This document shows, in pieces, positions 1 through 9,642 of a stretch of DNA of 64,000 nt. Where the stretch lies: the NCBI RefSeq assembly GCF_900167135.1, contig NZ_FUWZ01000006.1, positions 518,523 through 582,522 on the forward strand, written 5' to 3'. A program made the translations under genes and the position numbers. This stretch comes from Chitinophaga eiseniae. GTDB lineage: Bacteria > Bacteroidota > Bacteroidia > Chitinophagales > Chitinophagaceae. A model generated the notes under the pieces. It was not told the DNA's origin. It saw nothing but the letters and a program-made list of their open reading frames with translations, and did not search any database. Position 1 is the stretch's first letter; every line of letters begins with the position of its first letter.

Positions 1-34
1 AACATACTGAATATTGATGATAAAAAAACGATCA

Positions 35-61
35 TAAAAAACCCCGGGCCAAAGCCCGGGG
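35..61 (-). terminator. Rho-independent terminator after the DUF4132 gene
   Basis: An 8-bp GC-only stem (42-49 paired with 54-61, loop CAAA) is followed on the minus strand by a run of six T. It lies 18 bp past the stop codon of the gene at 79-5112. Confidence 0.8.
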
Positions 62-78
62 CCACCTTTTGTTATATC

Positions 79-3000
79 TTAATTCTGAGAGAGCTGTGAT
101 AGCACCGTAGGGTCCTGTATCTCATGGTCCCTGGCCAGCAGGAGCACTTTGGAGATCAGTTCAGCTGACCTCGGGTCTTCATCCACGAACGGGAGGAAGA
201 TCCGGCCTCTGTGCTGCGAGTGTACAGGCAGTATAGAAATGTACCGGCCCGGCAGCTGATGCACTACCGCACTTCCGAGGTGTACACTGTATTCGCCCAG
301 TTTGCCTTTGATCGTCGCATGGCTGCCTTCAACTTTCACATTGGTGAGTTTAAAGAGCCGCAGTGTTTCTTCCAGCAGCACCTTCCGCATTTCTATGGAA
401 GAGTGACTGGCTTCGGGATCTACGCCGCCCACATGGGCCACGCTCACCACCAGGTCAAGGTCACGCATCACCTCACTGAAAATCAGCGGAGAGATCTCTT
501 TAAACGCTACCGGTTTGTAGGTTTTAAGATCATGGAATTTGATGGTCTCCAGCGTAGGGCTTTCCACTTCTGCGGGAGAGAACCAATCGGCCATAGCATA
601 TATTTTTGCCACGAAACCTTCCTTGTGGAAGACCTTCTGCAGTCCTTCCTCGTAGTCCACTTTCCAGCCCCTTGTTTTGAGCAGAGCGGTCGTCTGGGTG
701 GGCTGTACCTGGTGACCGGCATAGCGGCGGGACACGGACACCTCCTTCAGTTCATCTTCCAGCGGCACATAGAGTTCGCGGAATACCTGTTTGAATGGCT
801 GCTGCACCGACTTCTCGAAGCAGTAACGCTGATAGTCGCTCCATACGCCTGCCTGATACAGGTCGCTGCTGTGAGCGATGCGGATGTTGTCTTTGTCTGT
901 CAGTTTCGTCTGTTTGCCTTTGGCGTCCACCAGGCTGCCGCTGTGATAGAAGCCGGATGCCTTATCAGTTATAAAGACCAGCTTTTCCAGATGCCTGGAG
1001 ATCACCGGATGATCAAACAGGGTGGCCAACTCCGCTGAAGAGAACACATCCCCTCGCACCATGGCATCTTCCAGTCCTTTGCGGGAGCGGCGGAACTGCT
1101 CCCGCAACGTTTTTTTGTGCTCATTGAGCTCTTCTATCTTCTTGTCTTTTTTATATTTCGGTGGAACGGCTTTCAGTTGTTTGTCTCCTTTAAAAGCGAC
1201 TACATCTGCCTGCCCTTCTTCATCAATCACCAGCCCGATCGTCACATCGTCGTATTGGACCTGTGTTTCCTTAGACAGGATGTTCTGTACCTGCCGTGTT
1301 TCCATGGCCCAGGAAAGGCGTTGAGGATCGGCGTAGCCGGCGTTACGGGCCAGGTTTTCCATGGCGATACGCAGCGCCAGTCCTTCGCTGGACTGCTTCT
1401 GGGCGCCAAACTGGCGGCTTTCTTTTTTAAACTGCTGGAGGTATTCGTAACGTGCCAGCACGTCTTTTTCCGCGTTGGACCTGCTCAGCGGAATAAGGCC
1501 GTAGAGACGCAGGTAGTCCTGGTCGCGCTTTTCTTTTACTTTTTGCGTCACCTCCTTGATCTTCAGATCGCCCGTCATCACATCAGCGTATAAACGTGCG
1601 CGGCGATGTGCGTTCCCATCGCTGATAAATTTAGCCGCTTCATATACGATGGCCCAGCGCTGTTTGCCCAGCTCCTTATAGGTATTCAGGAACCAGTCCT
1701 TATCCACGGCACCGTCTTTGAAGTCCTGCAGGTCCACAGCGCTGTAGCGGGCGATTTCGCTTTCCGCTTCAGCGTTCTGTTCATTACCGGCGGATTTTGT
1801 ATGGGCGTGCATCCACCAGATGGCGGAGTCCAGGCCTTTCCAGCCGAGGTGCTGGCTTACGAACTTTTGCCACTGTGGCGCATATACGGCAGCCTCTATC
1901 AGCTGCGCTTCTGTGAGTTTGATCTTCTTCACGGTGTCGTCAAACAGCGCCTGCGTATCTTCCGGCAGCGGGAAACAGCATTTCAGCAGCAGGCTGAATA
2001 TTTTCTGTTTGCTCATCTCCGTGCTGCTATAGCTGTAGATATAGCCGCGGTTGAGTGTTGTTTTTCCCAGGCCGGCCCATATTTCACCGAAGCGATTTAT
2101 GCCATAGATCTTTTGCAGGGCTTGCACCATATGGGTGACCGGTGTGCCGGAATCTCCCCTTTTCAGTTCGATATCCAGGAGATGCTCCCGGACTTTAACG
2201 AACATTTTTTCCAGGAAAGGATACGCTTCAAGATAGTTTTCCTGTTTTCTTGCATGATGGCTATGGGTGCGGGACAAGATACGCATGTTCTCCGCGCTGA
2301 TCAGCCCGCGGTACATCTCACTCTCCGGTATCAGGCCGGCTTCGAAGGCTTTGATGAAGACTTCCAGCGGGGGCGGATAGGCACGGACCATCTCCGGCAG
2401 GCCGGTGAACTGCCGCCAGTGGTAGAGGTTCCAGCAATCCTGCAACAGCTGCTTGTCCGACGGTACGCCGTTGAGATAAGTCAGGAAGTTGCTTAATGTG
2501 GAGCTGCTTTGCCAGCCCACTACCCCGTTGTATGTTTTTTCGGAGGACTGCAGTATTTCCGGCGTCAGCGCGTTGAACACCTGTTTACAGCCACCCAGCA
2601 GGAATTCCTGCTGCTGTTCAAACGGATGGATGATCTGCAGCGCCCTCACTATTTTTAATATCGGATCGTTGTATTTGTAATGACGGTCGCCTCTCAGCAC
2701 TTCCGGGATGACCTCAGCATAGGAAGGAAGGTGCCGTTTCATAATGCCCTCTCCCAATGCACCGTTATGAATATCGTACATATCTCTCATCAGGACAGTG
2801 ATGATAAAGAGGTCCCGCGGAGCAAGGCCGCTTTCTCCGAACCATTTATCCCACACTTCCGGTAGCGGATAGTGCGCATATTCCTCTTCTTTCGAAGCGA
2901 ATTTGTGCGTATATACTTTACAGTTCTGGAAGGTATTGCCCAGCAGTACCGTAGACCTGGTGTTATCCCAGTTATCCACTTCATATTCGTGCGCAGCATG

Positions 3001-5112
3001 TTGTTGAAACAGTTCATTCAGCTGAATAAAACGCTCATGCAGCCTGGCCATCGGCATGGAGAAACCGAAGGGGCCTTCCGCCATGCATTGGCTGTAGTAA
3101 TCGTTGGGATCTACCGGCGGCAATACCACGGGAGAAATAGCTGCAGGATCATACAGTCCGTAGCCATTTTCTGCGGAGAAAGACAATACATTCTTTTCTT
3201 CCGACAGCTGAGATAATAATATCTCTTCTTTCTGGGAGATGCTTTTTCTTTGCCTGAAAGCGGCGACCCATGCGGTACGCTGCGCTGCCAACCGGTTGCC
3301 TTTCTGCAGCCGCAGCGCGATGTCCAGGCCGCCGAGGCGTTGTTCTGTATCACCTTTCAGGAGCTTCTCTGTAACAGCAGTGACAACGTCATCCTGCTGA
3401 CTGAGCACCATGTCAATTGCCCTGCTTCTTACAGCAGCGCCTTTACGTTTCAGTATATCCGTGAACGTTTCCATTTCCTCCAGCGTAAACTGCTGGTCAT
3501 GCAGAGCATTGAAGGCAATAGACACCACATACTCGCCCCTGTCTTTCAACAGGCGCAGCGCGAAGCTCCGCTGAAAAGGCGTCAGCGGGCCTTCCTTTTC
3601 TTCCTGATGGTAACTATAGGGGGAATAACCTTTCAACAGGGAGCGGGACAACTGCTCCCGCAGCGTCACGTTCATTTCGTCGAAGTACCCCAGCACGATC
3701 TCCAGGCGGTCATCGCGGCCGTTGACCAGGTTGATCATGGCGCTGAACACATTGCTGCGTTCATATTTGACGGTCATCCAGGAGAAGATGTTTCCTTCAA
3801 ATGTTTTCTCTTTAAGGTCTACGTTCTGTGCGATCGCATGCAGCCTGTCAAACAGTTCAGGGTAATGCATGTCGTAGTGACCGGTATTAAAATGTATTTT
3901 ATTATTGATGATCACCAGCGCCCTCGTTTTTACGGCAAGGTCCGGGTCATTCAGCGCTTCATAGGCTGCCGGCATGTCTACGTTGTAGTAGTTTGTTTCT
4001 ACCGCAAACTTCAGCGCCAGGCAACGTTTTTCCGCGCTCTTGTCTTTCAGCAGCTCAAATACCAGTGGCCGGGTAGCCATCACGTCCATCACGCCGAGCG
4101 CCCACAACGCCATATATACGTCCGTGTTATTTTTACTTTTAACCGCTGCGGGGATGGTGTTGGGCGCTTCGAGGTATTCCAGGCCTTTCTCGAGGAAAGT
4201 GCGGACGGTGCTTTCTTTTTCTGCTTCCCAGAAGAGGCCGGCCCACACATCCAGGGCCCGTACGACGGACGAGAAGCGGGTCAGCTTATTGTCCAGCACT
4301 ACTTTCAGCATGTATTTAAGTGCGCCCACAGAAGTTTCATCCAGCGCCTCCATAATGGTCTGACGCAGCCCTTCCTGGCGTTGTGCCGCCAGCAGCAGCT
4401 GTTCGACCAGTTTCCAGGCCGCTGGCTTATGGGAGTTAAGCAGCGCTTTGATCAATGCGCTGCTGACCTTACCCTGGGGATCTTTGTTATAGACGATGTC
4501 TTCACATACTTTAAAAAAGGAGTCGTTGCCCAGGTCGATCGCGGCGGACCACAGCCGGTACAACACTCCGCCGAAGAAATTTCCTTCATAGCGTACCTGT
4601 TCTTCCAGGCTCAGGTCAAAACAGGTATACTCTGTTTTAGGGTAGTATACAAACTGATAGGCCGTGGGAATGATCTGCCGGAAGAATTCCAACTGGAGCA
4701 CAAAATACACTTCGGGGTCATTGGGCGCGCGGAAAGAGCGGCGGGCATATCCTGTCTGGTACATCTGGTGGGGCATCTGCTCCCAGGCATGTTTAACATA
4801 GGCGCCTGTTTCCCTGCCAAAGAGGTATTCCAGCAGGTTAGCACCTTCTCTCGTATCCCAATAGCCGGCCGTGAGCAACTCAGCGATCCGGTTATATTTT
4901 TCATCTTTATAGGTAATGGCAAAGGTCTGATAGTAGCTGGTATCCCTGTCGCGCGCCAGCAGCTTGTTCAGCATGATCAGCACAATTTCTGCAGACGCTT
5001 TTGTCAGCAGCGGATGGGTAGCTTCACCGTTGTAAACGGTCATCAGTTCATCGGCCAGATTTTCGATGTAATGGGGTTTAATCCTGGTCTTCAGGAATTC
5101 TTTAACGTCCAT
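79..5112 (-). CDS. Giant DUF4132-type protein of unknown function
   Basis: Encodes about 1,677 residues with no signal peptide or membrane segment, so probably cytoplasmic. The last ~250 residues resemble the DUF4132 domain that ends MolR/YehI-like proteins. The middle is rich in leucine/alanine helical pairs resembling HEAT repeats, which usually form a protein-binding scaffold. The ATG at 5112 is preferred over an in-frame TTG two codons upstream. A small conserved-looking gene lies 60 bp upstream on the same strand and may be co-transcribed. The biochemical role of the family is not established, and no catalytic motif is visible. Recognition of the family is from the C-terminal sequence only. 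Confidence 0.75.
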   Translation of the reverse strand: MDVKEFLKTRIKPHYIENLADELMTVYNGEATHPLLTKASAEIVLIMLNKLLARDRDTSYYQTFAITYKDEKYNRIAELLTAGYWDTREGANLLEYLFGRETGAYVKHAWEQMPHQMYQTGYARRSFRAPNDPEVYFVLQLEFFRQIIPTAYQFVYYPKTEYTCFDLSLEEQVRYEGNFFGGVLYRLWSAAIDLGNDSFFKVCEDIVYNKDPQGKVSSALIKALLNSHKPAAWKLVEQLLLAAQRQEGLRQTIMEALDETSVGALKYMLKVVLDNKLTRFSSVVRALDVWAGLFWEAEKESTVRTFLEKGLEYLEAPNTIPAAVKSKNNTDVYMALWALGVMDVMATRPLVFELLKDKSAEKRCLALKFAVETNYYNVDMPAAYEALNDPDLAVKTRALVIINNKIHFNTGHYDMHYPELFDRLHAIAQNVDLKEKTFEGNIFSWMTVKYERSNVFSAMINLVNGRDDRLEIVLGYFDEMNVTLREQLSRSLLKGYSPYSYHQEEKEGPLTPFQRSFALRLLKDRGEYVVSIAFNALHDQQFTLEEMETFTDILKRKGAAVRSRAIDMVLSQQDDVVTAVTEKLLKGDTEQRLGGLDIALRLQKGNRLAAQRTAWVAAFRQRKSISQKEEILLSQLSEEKNVLSFSAENGYGLYDPAAISPVVLPPVDPNDYYSQCMAEGPFGFSMPMARLHERFIQLNELFQQHAAHEYEVDNWDNTRSTVLLGNTFQNCKVYTHKFASKEEEYAHYPLPEVWDKWFGESGLAPRDLFIITVLMRDMYDIHNGALGEGIMKRHLPSYAEVIPEVLRGDRHYKYNDPILKIVRALQIIHPFEQQQEFLLGGCKQVFNALTPEILQSSEKTYNGVVGWQSSSTLSNFLTYLNGVPSDKQLLQDCWNLYHWRQFTGLPEMVRAYPPPLEVFIKAFEAGLIPESEMYRGLISAENMRILSRTHSHHARKQENYLEAYPFLEKMFVKVREHLLDIELKRGDSGTPVTHMVQALQKIYGINRFGEIWAGLGKTTLNRGYIYSYSSTEMSKQKIFSLLLKCCFPLPEDTQALFDDTVKKIKLTEAQLIEAAVYAPQWQKFVSQHLGWKGLDSAIWWMHAHTKSAGNEQNAEAESEIARYSAVDLQDFKDGAVDKDWFLNTYKELGKQRWAIVYEAAKFISDGNAHRRARLYADVMTGDLKIKEVTQKVKEKRDQDYLRLYGLIPLSRSNAEKDVLARYEYLQQFKKESRQFGAQKQSSEGLALRIAMENLARNAGYADPQRLSWAMETRQVQNILSKETQVQYDDVTIGLVIDEEGQADVVAFKGDKQLKAVPPKYKKDKKIEELNEHKKTLREQFRRSRKGLEDAMVRGDVFSSAELATLFDHPVISRHLEKLVFITDKASGFYHSGSLVDAKGKQTKLTDKDNIRIAHSSDLYQAGVWSDYQRYCFEKSVQQPFKQVFRELYVPLEDELKEVSVSRRYAGHQVQPTQTTALLKTRGWKVDYEEGLQKVFHKEGFVAKIYAMADWFSPAEVESPTLETIKFHDLKTYKPVAFKEISPLIFSEVMRDLDLVVSVAHVGGVDPEASHSSIEMRKVLLEETLRLFKLTNVKVEGSHATIKGKLGEYSVHLGSAVVHQLPGRYISILPVHSQHRGRIFLPFVDEDPRSAELISKVLLLARDHEIQDPTVLSQLSQN

Positions 5113-5172
5113 GGTCAAACGAATTAAGGTATGGTAATCGGGTTAAAAAATGAATGTCGGCATAAGTGTTTG

Positions 5173-5598
5173 TTACCAGATGCTACCGGCGAGGAAAGTC
5201 AGCCGGATGAAGGTAATAACGGTTTCGGGATGTAATACAAAAGTACGATCAAGCCCCTGTAACTCCTCCTCATCGGCAAATACAGCGTACAGGCCATCTT
5301 CATAAGCCTGCATAGCTGTCTCCTGTGCTTTGGACATATCTGCTTTGTTTTCATTGTAGATACTGCCAAAGCCCACCTTTCCGGCGTCGGCCTGGTCGGC
5401 CACCTGTTCTTTAGAGAGAAAAGGCAAAAGGTTTTTCTCTGAAGGTTTGTCGTTATAGGCGTTCACCTGTTGTTTGACAACGGCAGCCAGCAATTCACGG
5501 AGTGACGGGTTAACCGGTAAATCATCTATGACAATCTTTCGTTTCTCTATCAGTGCGTGTTTCCTGCCAGCTTGCCTGGCATTGATAATCAGGTCCAT
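5173..5598 (-). CDS. Hypothetical protein, 141 aa
   Basis: I do not recognise the family. The product is soluble, charged in the middle and ends in a hydrophobic stretch (VITFIRLTFLAGSIW) that is too short to be a sure membrane anchor. It starts at ATG and lies 60 bp upstream of the DUF4132-type gene in the same direction. Joint transcription and a functional link with that scaffold-like protein are plausible but only inferred from position. Confidence 0.6.
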   Translation of the reverse strand: MDLIINARQAGRKHALIEKRKIVIDDLPVNPSLRELLAAVVKQQVNAYNDKPSEKNLLPFLSKEQVADQADAGKVGFGSIYNENKADMSKAQETAMQAYEDGLYAVFADEEELQGLDRTFVLHPETVITFIRLTFLAGSIW

Positions 5599-5681
5599 TC
5601 TAAAATCTTTCGGTATACAAACAAAGTTCGGTAGCGAAGATAACGATACCCTTTCAATAATCTCCCGGGCATATCAAAAAG

Positions 5682-6089
5682 TTATCCACGGCCATCAGCA
5701 CGGCTTCCGGTTGTCCACCAGCGCTGTAACGCCAGCCAGATCAGGGCCGGCAGCAGGTGCATGGGCGCCATAAGGCCAGGGAAAAGCTCCGGAGCGGAGA
5801 TATCGAGTGGTAAATTTACCATGAAAGGGATGCCGGCGCTGAGCGCCGAAAACAGTACCAGCCAGCGGTTAAAACTGCGGGGCACCGCTCCTGTCCGGCG
5901 TTCCGCCAGCCAGCAGGCCAGCGTGACAAGCATAGCGGCGCCCATATTAGCGCTGATGATGGCCGGTACCGGCGCCACCCGGGAAAAGTCCACTCCCAGC
6001 GCCGACTGGTAAAAAACAGCGTAGCCCACGGACAATGCCGCAGCTACCAGCCCGGTGGCAAGTCCACACCAGAAAAGAGCGGGGCGCAT
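5682..6089 (-). CDS. Small integral membrane protein, 135 aa
   Basis: Four hydrophobic segments are visible (about residues 4-26, 42-62, 75-96 and 105-122), typical of small DUF6069-like membrane proteins. The function is unknown. Its ATG overlaps the stop codon of the upstream YceI-family gene by one base (TAATG arrangement), so the two are almost certainly translated from one message. This suggests a shared envelope-related role, without showing what it is. Confidence 0.65.
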   Translation of the reverse strand: MRPALFWCGLATGLVAAALSVGYAVFYQSALGVDFSRVAPVPAIISANMGAAMLVTLACWLAERRTGAVPRSFNRWLVLFSALSAGIPFMVNLPLDISAPELFPGLMAPMHLLPALIWLALQRWWTTGSRADGRG

Positions 6090-6625
6090 TATCTGGCAGT
6101 AACGGGGACGGTTACCGTAAGATGGGTGTAGTCGGATTCATCGCCACGGGGCGTGGTAATACCGAAGTCTCCCCTGTTGACCTTAAACGTTCCATGGAAC
6201 ACCCCCTTATCACCATTGCGGGTAAAAGTAAAAGGGATCGTGAAAGGCTTTTTGATACCATGCATATCAAGGGTGCCTTTGGCATCGTAACCGGTGGCGG
6301 TTTTCACCACTTCAGAAGAGATAAAATGGATATAGGGGTACTTCTCCGCATCGAACCACTTCTCTCCGCGGGCGTGGCGGTTTTTAAGGCCGTTGCCGGT
6401 ATTGATGGAGGATACGTCCACCAGCACATCAAATTTCGCCGAAGCAGGGTCCTGTTCATCAAATACAACGGTGCCTTTCATAGATTCAAATGCGCCGTCG
6501 GCATACTTGCCGGTGAATTTGACGGAATATCCGCTGCTGATCTTCCAGTTTTGGGTGGTAAAGAAGGTAAAGGCAGCCATCAACAATACCAGCACCGCCG
6601 CTGCCGGGTAAAGAATCTTTTTCAT
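6089..6625 (-). CDS. YceI-family periplasmic lipid-binding protein
   Basis: About 178 residues: an N-terminal hydrophobic segment (signal peptide or anchor, about residues 3-24), then a YceI-like lipocalin beta-barrel. Characteristic features are the WKISSGYSVKF opening, the GxFESMKGTVVF strand, the NRHARGEKWFDAEKYP block and the C-terminal NRGDFGI turn. YceI proteins bind isoprenoid or other amphiphilic ligands in the periplasm; the ligand here is unknown. The start at 6625 is chosen because an exact TAnnTTTG promoter element sits at 6650-6657, making longer starts unlikely. Translation is coupled to the downstream membrane protein. Confidence 0.88.
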   Translation of the reverse strand: MKKILYPAAAVLVLLMAAFTFFTTQNWKISSGYSVKFTGKYADGAFESMKGTVVFDEQDPASAKFDVLVDVSSINTGNGLKNRHARGEKWFDAEKYPYIHFISSEVVKTATGYDAKGTLDMHGIKKPFTIPFTFTRNGDKGVFHGTFKVNRGDFGITTPRGDESDYTHLTVTVPVTAR

Positions 6626-6649
6626 GCGTAACAGTTTGCTTTTTGCAGA

Positions 6650-6657
6650 CAAAAATA
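6650..6657 (-). promoter_or_regulatory. Bacteroidota -7 element before YceI
   Basis: On the minus strand the sequence is TATTTTTG, an exact match to the Bacteroidota -7 consensus TAnnTTTG, 25 bases upstream of the chosen ATG. No clear -33 TTTG is present. It overlaps the foot of the hairpin at 6658-6683. Confidence 0.45.
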
Positions 6658-6683
6658 AAGCCGGCTTTGGTATAAGCCGGCTT
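6658..6683 (-). terminator. Hairpin with T-run, probable terminator
   Basis: An 8-bp perfect stem (AAGCCGGC with GCCGGCTT, 10-base loop) is followed on the minus strand by TTTATTTTTG. It would end transcripts coming from the GH95-like gene about 370 bp upstream and insulate the YceI unit. Confidence 0.6.
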
Positions 6684-6733
6684 AAAGTTACGTGATTTAT
6701 AAGAGTTTGGCAGTATTGGCGGGTACCCTGGAA

Positions 6734-7050
6734 TAGGCCGTATTGATAGACCGTATGAAACTGGATGGTATCAGCCTCGATGTAGAGCATTCCGGTGCCA
6801 GGCCCCATCCCATCCCTCCCTTCCCGGCTATGGCGCCGACACCAACCGGCTGCGCATTACCATGAAGTACCTTGTAGACTCCAACAAGATAGCGCCTAAC
6901 AGGGTAGTATTTGGCGCCTATGCAGAAGGGGGCTCGAACCAAACTAAGTTTCCCCTGTCGTTTATCGACAAATCTGTCGACAGTACTTTCGACCAACCAG
7001 CCGGAGTTGTTCCCTTCCGGGAACGCTCCGGTTATTTGCCCCGGCGTTTA
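6734..7050 (+). pseudogene. Decayed GH18-like glycosidase remnant
   Basis: This stretch has no intact gene, but plus-strand fragments look like a broken family 18 glycoside hydrolase. One frame reads KLDGISLDVEHSG at about 6758-6796, matching the DGxxxDxE catalytic signature. After a frame change the sequence reads YLVDSNKIAPNRVVFGAYAE (about 6868-6927), like the GH18 strand before the substrate loop. A stop codon precedes the first fragment and no start exists. Only these fragments were recognisable, so the assignment is tentative; the alternative is spacer DNA with chance similarity. This covers most of the 6684-7054 gene-free stretch. Confidence 0.4.
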
Positions 7051-7054
7051 CGAA

Positions 7055-9550
7055 TTACTCAAACGCTTCGCTCTGGCGTTCCCGCTGCAGCATGACCTTC
7101 TCTCCCCTGGCAGTAGCGAAAGAGAGCAACCCGCCTTTGAGCACCTGTGCCTTTTTACCATTGCGAAACAGCGCCACCCTACCCTTCCACGGGTTACGTA
7201 TCCGGCACATGCCTCCCTGTGCGGCCTCCAGCTTTACAAACGGGATAATCCCCTGCTGTATCGCCGATGTCACTACAAACCCTCCCCGGCATAATAAACT
7301 AAACTGCGCATCCCACGAAGGAGGCCAGGCGGCAAATACACGGATCACATTGTCCTTGCCAGGGCCGGCCGGCACACTCTGGCACAACGCCAGCTGCAAA
7401 GCCTCTGCCGCCCTTCCCAACCGCTGTACATTGGTAGTCTGATAACCTTCGCTGAGATCCATACGATTCGATAATACCTCTTCATTTTTACGGCGCCGTA
7501 ACTGGTTAGGCACCAGGTACTGCACGGCTTCCCGTCTTCCCAGCAACGCCCCGGTGGCCGGCAGTTTGGAGAGCACATATACACCCGCCGTACTGTCGAT
7601 ACCATTATCGAAATAGGTATTGTAGGTATCGTTCCCTATTTGTTGTATGCCAGGGCTGCTTTCCAGGGTACACAGATCGAAGAACCACACCGGCATGGTA
7701 TTGCCGTCCGGATGCCCTGACGGATTGCCCTGTAACACCGGCAGCAGCGAACGGCTCCAGGTGGTCTTGCCTGCGGCAGTATGCTGCGGTAAAGGCGACA
7801 AATGATCCAAAAACTCCTGCCATACAGGGACCATATCAGCATCGGTATGCAGCAGCCGCGCGGCTTTGATCGCTACCGGTAAAATTCCGCGCATAGCGGA
7901 CATCTCCTCCACCGTATTATGCCCGTCCCAGATAGATTCGTTGTCGTTGATGTGATAGATATGGTACCGGCCGTCCTTTTCCTTGCGGACATTAGGGAAA
8001 TTCCGGTAAAATTCCGCCACACCCTTTATCATGGGATAGGCCCGCTGGCGCAGCCAGGCAGTGTCTTGCGTGTATTCGTAGCGCAACCAGTACTGGTAAG
8101 CGATCTTAGCGCCCCGCGAAAAGATATGGCTGACATGCCCGAAGGTGCTGTTGCTTTTAGTTGCGGAATGCCATATTCCCTGCTTCCAGCCCTCGTCTTT
8201 TTTCCAGTTCCAGCGGCTCAGGAAAGGCATTTTCGTATAGGCATAGTTTTTAAAGGCCTGCGACCGTTGCCCCCACGGTTTTCTGACCAGATAAAGGTCC
8301 CGCATTTCAGCGGCGATACTGTCAGGCAACGACGGCGTGTTGTCGAAGCCGGTCGTTTCCGGGATGTAAACACCCTCGCTGCCCCACTGCTGCCGTGCAG
8401 CCACTGCGTAGGAATCATACGCCCTGCTGTACATGTCAAACATAGGTTCCAGCAATTCCATATGATCGGTCTGGAACAATGCATTATACAGGCAGCTCTG
8501 GTTGGCGCCCCAGTACAGGTGCCCCCACTTACGCTCGTCCCCGTTGGTGGACCACAACATGCCGTTGAATTTGACAGGATAACTACCCCGCGAACTGCTG
8601 CCCATAATGTAGAGGTACCATGCGTACTGCTGTGCCACATAATCGGCCTGTCCATCGGCACTGTGCAACTGTATATAGGACCGTTCCCAGAATTTCCGCC
8701 ACCAGTCACGGTTATCATTGACCAGTGCAGAAAAGCCCCTCTTGCGGGCTGCTTCCAGCTTACCTATCGCCGCTTTCACCACATCTTCCCCGGGATCAAA
8801 GCTGGCGGCTGTGGCAGCATATATATTATATACTCCGCTGCCAGGCAATGTTCTCAAACGGATGGTGGTCGTGCTGTTTTGTTCCGCTTCCGCCGCCCGA
8901 CCGCTGACAGCGGCTACTAACGCACTGCTGCAGTAATAACCGTCTTCCCTGAACTCCTGTGTAAGCACAATATAGTCTCCCTCCTGCCGTAATCCGGACA
9001 CGGCAGTATGGCTTCCTTTGCGGGTGACAGGCATACGCAACATGTGCAACATCGTTGTTACCGGCAATGTTTCCTTCCGCTGGTCCGTGATCTCCAGGGC
9101 CAGTACATCTTCCTTTTCCCATACCAGGCCACGGACTGATATGTTCTTCCCGGAAACAACAGACTGTCCTTCATAAACCGACAGATGCTGATGAAAGGCC
9201 GGCGCGGTGAACACGTCCTGACCAAAGTCTATGTCCATATAGCCGGTACCGTTACAGTAATCGGTGTTCCTTTCATAAAAACTATTGGAGCCGGAGCTGT
9301 TACCGAATACGTCCACACGGTTCAACTGGAACTTCAGCGAAGAGGGAACGGTCCAGACCAGGGTGCCCATGCGGCCGTTGCCGACCGGCATCCCCTCTTC
9401 TGAACGCGCAACCGGACGATCATAGTCAAGGTCGGCGGCACTGGCAATGGCAGCGTAATTGACGGCAGTAGTGTCTTTATGGTCCGTATAGGCGTACAGG
9501 TGGGTAACAGCGCAGAGGCCGGAACATAACAGGGAAATAAGGTGTTTCAT
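7055..9550 (-). CDS. Secreted GH95-like (DUF5703-type) glycoside hydrolase
   Basis: 831 residues with a clear signal peptide (about residues 1-20, ending in LYA), so exported to the periplasm or cell surface. The N-terminal domain contains GMPVGNGRMGTLVW, the hallmark opening of GH95-like and DUF5703 enzymes. The central region (LYWGANQ, HNTVEEMSAMRG) has the aromatic-rich character of an alpha/alpha barrel catalytic domain, and the C-terminus is a small beta domain. Family members remove alpha-L-fucose or related sugars from plant or host glycans; the substrate here cannot be read from sequence. No SusC/SusD pair lies beside it, so it is not in a full polysaccharide-utilisation locus within this window. 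Confidence 0.75.
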   Translation of the reverse strand: MKHLISLLCSGLCAVTHLYAYTDHKDTTAVNYAAIASAADLDYDRPVARSEEGMPVGNGRMGTLVWTVPSSLKFQLNRVDVFGNSSGSNSFYERNTDYCNGTGYMDIDFGQDVFTAPAFHQHLSVYEGQSVVSGKNISVRGLVWEKEDVLALEITDQRKETLPVTTMLHMLRMPVTRKGSHTAVSGLRQEGDYIVLTQEFREDGYYCSSALVAAVSGRAAEAEQNSTTTIRLRTLPGSGVYNIYAATAASFDPGEDVVKAAIGKLEAARKRGFSALVNDNRDWWRKFWERSYIQLHSADGQADYVAQQYAWYLYIMGSSSRGSYPVKFNGMLWSTNGDERKWGHLYWGANQSCLYNALFQTDHMELLEPMFDMYSRAYDSYAVAARQQWGSEGVYIPETTGFDNTPSLPDSIAAEMRDLYLVRKPWGQRSQAFKNYAYTKMPFLSRWNWKKDEGWKQGIWHSATKSNSTFGHVSHIFSRGAKIAYQYWLRYEYTQDTAWLRQRAYPMIKGVAEFYRNFPNVRKEKDGRYHIYHINDNESIWDGHNTVEEMSAMRGILPVAIKAARLLHTDADMVPVWQEFLDHLSPLPQHTAAGKTTWSRSLLPVLQGNPSGHPDGNTMPVWFFDLCTLESSPGIQQIGNDTYNTYFDNGIDSTAGVYVLSKLPATGALLGRREAVQYLVPNQLRRRKNEEVLSNRMDLSEGYQTTNVQRLGRAAEALQLALCQSVPAGPGKDNVIRVFAAWPPSWDAQFSLLCRGGFVVTSAIQQGIIPFVKLEAAQGGMCRIRNPWKGRVALFRNGKKAQVLKGGLLSFATARGEKVMLQRERQSEAFE

Positions 9551-9642
9551 ACAGCTGGTATTTACAGACTGACACCAAGATATTCCGGTCCACCGTAAAT
9601 TGTTGATAGCAAATTGCTGAAGGATGCTGGTATTTTAGCCTG

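Noticed and set aside
3250..5127. Plus-strand open frame of 625 codons opposite the DUF4132-type gene
   Set aside because: It mirrors the real gene on the other strand, has low-complexity His/Gln/Phe-rich composition and matches no family.
6921..6945. GGGGGCTCGAACCAAACT string resembling a tRNA T-arm
   Set aside because: No acceptor, D-arm or anticodon stem could be matched around it.
6697..6996. Minus-strand 99-codon frame downstream of the GH95-like gene
   Set aside because: No family similarity, and the opposite strand of the same DNA shows GH18-like fragments, so the frame is probably accidental.
7919..8920. Plus-strand 333-codon frame inside the GH95-like gene
   Set aside because: Antisense shadow of a clearly recognised glycosidase; no domain, promoter or start context.
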